Below are positions 59,340 through 64,000 of a stretch of DNA of 64,000 bases, piece after piece. Origin of the DNA: Mallotus nudiflorus (taxonomy: Eukaryota; Streptophyta; Magnoliopsida; Malpighiales; Euphorbiaceae); the NCBI GenBank assembly GCA_947683625.1, contig CANTUR010000529.1:1-64000 (forward strand), in the 5' to 3' direction. Each line of letters starts with the position of its first letter. The first letter of the stretch is position 1. A model generated the notes under the pieces. That model searched no databases. It was not told the DNA's origin and saw only the letters and a list, made by a program, of their open reading frames with translations. A program made the position numbers and the translations under genes.

Positions 59340-61783
59340 TGTAATATCACGTGTTTTTAAATATTTTTACACTGTACCGGGATATGCAGTGTTAATAATT
59401 TTTGTATTTTATATGATATTTTTACGAGTTGTTATGTATTTTAAACCTATTTTAATTACTGTGTATTATTTTCAGTGTTTTACGTAAAATTTTCCCGGGA
59501 CTTGCATTTTCGGGAAAATTTTCATGTAAATATTTTAGTATTAATTATTTTAAATATATTTTCGGACTTGCATGAACTCATGCGTAATTTTAAATTATTA
59601 AATAAAGCCTACGTGTGTGTATATTTATTTAATTAGGGTTTAATATATATATAACCCTAATATTGTATTATTTATTTATTTATTATTATTTAATTATTTT
59701 AGTTATTATTAAATAATTAAAAATTTATTATTTTATTTTTATTTTATTAATATTTAATTATTTTATTTTATTTTATTTTTCGTTTTCTTTTTTTTTCTTT
59801 TTTCTTTCTTTTTCTTTCTCTTTCCTTTTTCTTTCTTTTTCTTTTTCTTCTTCTTCTTCTTCTTTCCTCCCGCGCGCCCGACCACCATTCTTCCTTCCCC
59901 TCACCGCTGCAACTCCAGTCACCTACCGTCGGTGTGCCTCCCGGCTTGCCACCGCCGTTCCCAGCCGTCCTCCGCCGCCTCCAGCTCCTTTCCCCGGCGC
60001 CGACAGCTCCATTTCCCATTTTTGACCGAAACTTGTCCCTTCACCGTTTCTCCCTCCTCCGGCCACCGTTTTCGACACCGCCAGTCTCTTTCTTCTCCTT
60101 GAGCTTCGGTGAGTGTGATTCTAGCTTTGGTTTGAGCTTAAATGGTTTAGATTTGCTTAGGTTTCGAATTTTCAATTTCGGTCACATTAGGGTTTTTGAT
60201 TTTTTTGAGCTTCGAATTGGATGATTCATGGAAACTTCCTTCACAAATGTTGTTCCTAGTAGCTCAGTCTACATGTATGAATTTTTGTAGAATTTTTGGA
60301 GAATTTTTGGATTTTTGGGTATTTTTGAATATTTTAATTTTATTTTCTAATTTTCGGGAATTAATTATTTAAATTATGAAATTGGAGTTTATGGTTGAAT
60401 TGGGTGTTGAAATGAATTATAGGAATTTATTTGGAATTTTTATGAATTTCTAAGTATTTATTTTGAATTATTGAAGTTTATGTGATTTTGAGAAATTAGG
60501 TTAAATGTGTTTTTATTTGAATTTAATTGGTTAATTGGGTTTAATTATTGATATTATTGATAAATATGTTGAGAAAATTAATTTTGGATAATTGTATGAT
60601 TTTTGGTGAATTTTTGAAGTAATTTAAGTATATTTATATATATATGGGTATTTTGGTAATTTTACCCTAAATTGTCTAAAAATGTAATTTAATTGGTTTT
60701 ATTAGTTATTTAAGGTATAAAAATGATTTCTACAAAATATTTGGTATTTTTAACTAATTAAAACTATTTTTCGTGAATCATTTTCAATTATATATATAAT
60801 ATACGATTTTTCAAATAAAATGAGTTTTAATCGGTTTTTACAGTGTTTTAAGGTTAATTATGTAATTTCCACCTATGAAATGTATTTCTGTGATTTAAGG
60901 ATATTTTTGGTATTTCTGGAATTATTCTGTGTTTGTGGACCCCGGTCGGTAGATTGTAGTTTGGAGTCCGACCGAGGGGTTGTGGTTGAGTGTTGAGCTT
61001 GTTTTTCGAAGTGTGTTTCTTTGCAGGGTCGGCTCTACTCTTTTGAGTAGAGAGATGTCCGTTTTACAGGGGAGGTTCTGTCGGATTTTCGGTAGAATTC
61101 TCGTAAAACGCGATATCCAGTCGAACCCTAAATTCCGATTCTGTGTTTGATACTCTAGATTGAATTCTAGGATTTCTGTTAGGTTTATTCTAATGTCGAT
61201 TATTTATTACTTGTTTAGTTGCGCCAAGACCGAGGGCTAGTGGACCAGGCCCGTCGGACCTGTCTCGTGGAGCGCATTAGGTGAGTTACTATACTATATA
61301 TATATGCTTAGGATGCATGATTTAGAAATGCATGTTTTATGTTGATTAAATATGCATAAATAATTTAATTATTTCTTAAGTTTACATTAGGTATATTTTT
61401 GGTATATATTAAATTATATACATGTTTTGTTAATAAAATATATTTAAAATGTTTTTAAATATATTTTTAGTTTAATTTATGATTTGACTGGATTTATTTG
61501 ACGTATATATACTCGAAATATACTTGGTTTACGTTTGGTATATTTCTGGTATATATATGGATTATATTGTTATTTCATTTACATTTATGCATCATTTATT
61601 TTTGTGAATGAATGTTTTACATTATTAATGATGAAGGATATCAATAGAACGTGCTACCTAGTGGGCAGCACTAGGACCGAGTACGTACCGGTACGCCTAT
61701 AGCTTTAGGCTATATTACTAACTTATTTATGGATATTGATTTGATTATGATTATCGATATGTGAGATGTGGTTTGTGGGTGTG
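59340..61783 (+). repeat. 3' LTR of element E (truncated by LTR F)
   Basis: Starts TGTAATATCACG at 59340. It shows the pyrimidine tract (59765-59870), the GC-rich leader ending GAGCTTCG|GTGAGTGTG near 60112, the TTTCTTTGCAG border near 61025, a perfect CTCTACTC/GAGTAGAG hairpin (61033-61052) and the GCATTAG|GTGAGTT border near 61278. Interrupted at 61783 inside the minisatellite region. Confidence 0.9.
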
Positions 61784-64000
61784 TGTCACGACCCAAAACA
61801 GGGGCCATGACCGGCGCTAGGGAACGGGAATTCTTTCAAATCCGGAACCCGTAGCAAGCCTAAAAATAAAATAAAGCATGCCACAATAACAGTAAAAATA
61901 TAATATGCAGCGGAAATAAAAATCATAATATCATGATATTACCCATATCAACTGGATTTAAATCAAAACTCATCTCATCACATATATAAAATCTCTTTAA
62001 TACAAATCCAGTTTCAATATAATACATCTCCTTTAAAATAAAATACACGAAATTCAATACTTTAATTCACAACTACTGCAGTGTCTAGATAAAATAAATA
62101 AGACTCAAGTAGACAATTTACATAAAGAAGCCGGGGCGGAAGAAATCCGGCGTATCGACCTGCTACTGAGGTCTGAGGAAGTTGACTCTCCTGAAAAATA
62201 GTCAACGGAGGGGAGTCAGACCTCACTGAGTGAATTACTATAATATATATACATACACACTAAGTGATAATGCATACAGTCAACAGTATATATATAATAT
62301 GTATATATACAGGCAAATACACACAAATGCAGAAAAATCATTTTTATATATTTTACTGAAAAATCCCAATTTATGAAGGATCACATAGAACCCTAGAATA
62401 TCACAACCTCAGAAAATAGTGTTAAACAACACTCTGGCCATACAGGCTCACTTATACCAAATATATCCACTTAATCCATATGGACAGTAAACTGGCCCCG
62501 AGACACTAAGTCAACCGAGCTCCAGCAGTCTGACTGCCAGTGTGATTGGCCCCGAGACACTTGGTCAACCGAGCTCCAGCAATCACACCCAAACCACATC
62601 TCACATATCAATAATCATAATCAAATCAATATCCACAAATAGTTAGTAATATAGCCTAAAGCTATAGGCGTACCGGTACGTACTCGGTCCTAGTGCTGCC
62701 CACTAGGTAGCACGTTCTATTAATATCCTTCATTAATAATATAAATCATTCATTCACAATAAATGATGCATGAATGTAAATGAAACAACAATATAAACCA
62801 TATATATACCGAAAATATACCAAACATAAACCAGGTATATTTTGAGTATATATATATCAAATAAATCCAATCAATTCATGAATTAAACTAAAAATATATT
62901 TAAAAACATTTTAAATATATTTTATTAACAAAACATGTATATAATTTATTATATACCAAAAATATACCAAAAATATACTTGAATATAAATCACATTATTT
63001 ATGCATATTCAGTCAAAATAAAACATGCATTTTCTAAATCATGCATCCTAAGCATATATATATATAATATAGTAACTCACCTAATGCGCTCCACGAGACA
63101 GGTCCGACGGGCCTGGTCCACTAGCCCTCGGTCTCGGCGCAACTAAACAAGAAATAAATAACCGACGTTAGAATAAACCTAACAGAAATCCTAGAATTCA
63201 ATCTAGAGTATTAAAATACGGAAACAGAATTAGGGTTCGACTGGATATCACGTTTTACGAGAATTCTACCGAAAATCTGGCAGAACCTCCCCTGTAAAAT
63301 GGACATCTCTCTACTCAAAAGAGTAGAGCCGACCCTGCAAAGAAACACACTTCGAAATACAAGCTCAACACAATCAAAATCCCACGGTCGGACTCCAAAC
63401 TACAGTCCACCGACCGGGATCCACAAACACAGAATAATTCCAGATATACCGAAAATATCCTTAAATCACATAAATACATTTTATAGATAAAAATTACATA
63501 ATTGACCTTGAAACACTATAAAAACCGATTAAAACTCATTTTATTAGAAAAACCGTATATTATATATATAATTGAAAATAATTCCCGAAAATTAGTTTTA
63601 ATTAGTTAAAAATACTAAATAATTTGTAGAAATCATTTTTATACCTTAAATAAATATTAAAACCAATTAAATTACATTTTTAGACAATTTAGGGTAAAAT
63701 TACCAAAATACCCCTATATATATAAATATACTTAAATTACTTCAAAAATTCACCAAAAATCATACAATTATCCAAAATTAATTTTCTCAACATATTTATC
63801 AATAATATTAATAGTTAAACTCAATTAACCAATTAAATTCAATTTAAAACACAATTAACCTAATTTTTCCAAAATTCCATAAACTTCAATAATTCAAAAT
63901 AAATACTTAGAAATTCATAAAAATTCCAAATAAATTCCTATAATTCATTTCAACACCCAATTCAACCATAAACTCCAATTTCATAATTTAAATAATTAAT
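61784..64000 (-). mobile_element. T-family LTR F (minus), running off the window
   Basis: Starts TGTCACGACCC at 61784 within E's LTR and continues colinearly with the B LTR to the window end, without reaching its other terminus. Very similar to B, so probably a recent copy. It may be a solo LTR or the 3' LTR of a full element beyond the window. Confidence 0.88.

Larger units (their letters stand above)
58388..61783 (+). mobile_element. T-family element E (plus), heavily deleted
   Basis: A 92-bp stub of LTR start (58388-58479, TATAATATCC with mutated TG) is followed directly by integrase sequence (58480-59292), a polypurine tract (59330-59338) and a 3' LTR (59340-61783) that is cut by LTR F. 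Most of the 5' LTR and all of gag, protease, RT and RNase H are missing. Confidence 0.8.

Overview
The window looks like plant nuclear DNA, most likely from a flowering plant. It is AT-rich and made almost entirely of long LTR retrotransposons nested in one another. I see no bacterial operons, no tRNA or rRNA genes, and no ordinary single-copy gene. The species cannot be named from the sequence.

Two element families fill the window. The first ('T family') is a Ty3/gypsy chromovirus of Tekay/Del type. It has unusually long LTRs (about 3.2 kb, ends TGTAATATCCCG...GGTCGTGACA), a primer-binding site matching initiator tRNA-Met, a single gag-pol frame and a C-terminal chromodomain. At least ten LTR copies or pieces are present. 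The second ('L') is one 16.8-kb element of the Tat/Ogre branch of Ty3/gypsy at 10458-27223. It has 2.0-kb LTRs, a TGGCGACTCC primer site, gag, protease, RT, RNase H, a second RNase H, integrase, and then two antisense genes before the 3' LTR.

Layout: 1-2034, T-family LTR piece (J). 2035-8546, minus-strand solo LTR (H), split by plus-strand solo LTR (G, 2499-5749, TSD CATAC). 8547-9550 (I) and 9551-10457 plus 27229-27813 (K) are further LTR pieces; element L sits inside K. 27814-28295 is the only stretch with no recognisable element. 28296-30773 is LTR D, whose internal region resumes at 57512-58387. Between those two parts lies element A (30785-57511, minus). A is itself split by solo LTR C (35278-39183, TSD TACAT) and by the young full-length element B (44695-56091, TSD TTAAT). 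58388-61783 is the deleted plus-strand element E, and 61784-64000 is another minus-strand LTR (F) that runs off the window.

The most interesting content is in L. Antisense to its 3' part are (i) a seven-exon plant-mobile-domain (PMD) gene with its own TATA box, canonical GT-AG introns and a stop codon, and (ii) a DUF7745-like gene, also preceded by a TATA box. Both are now broken by stops and frame breaks. The T-family LTRs are also unusual: each looks like a promoter plus a multi-exon leader with strong, conserved splice sites, conserved hairpins (some with compensatory changes) and a short ORF that stays open in most copies. Nearly all coding regions in the window are inactivated, largely by changes of the C-to-T type.
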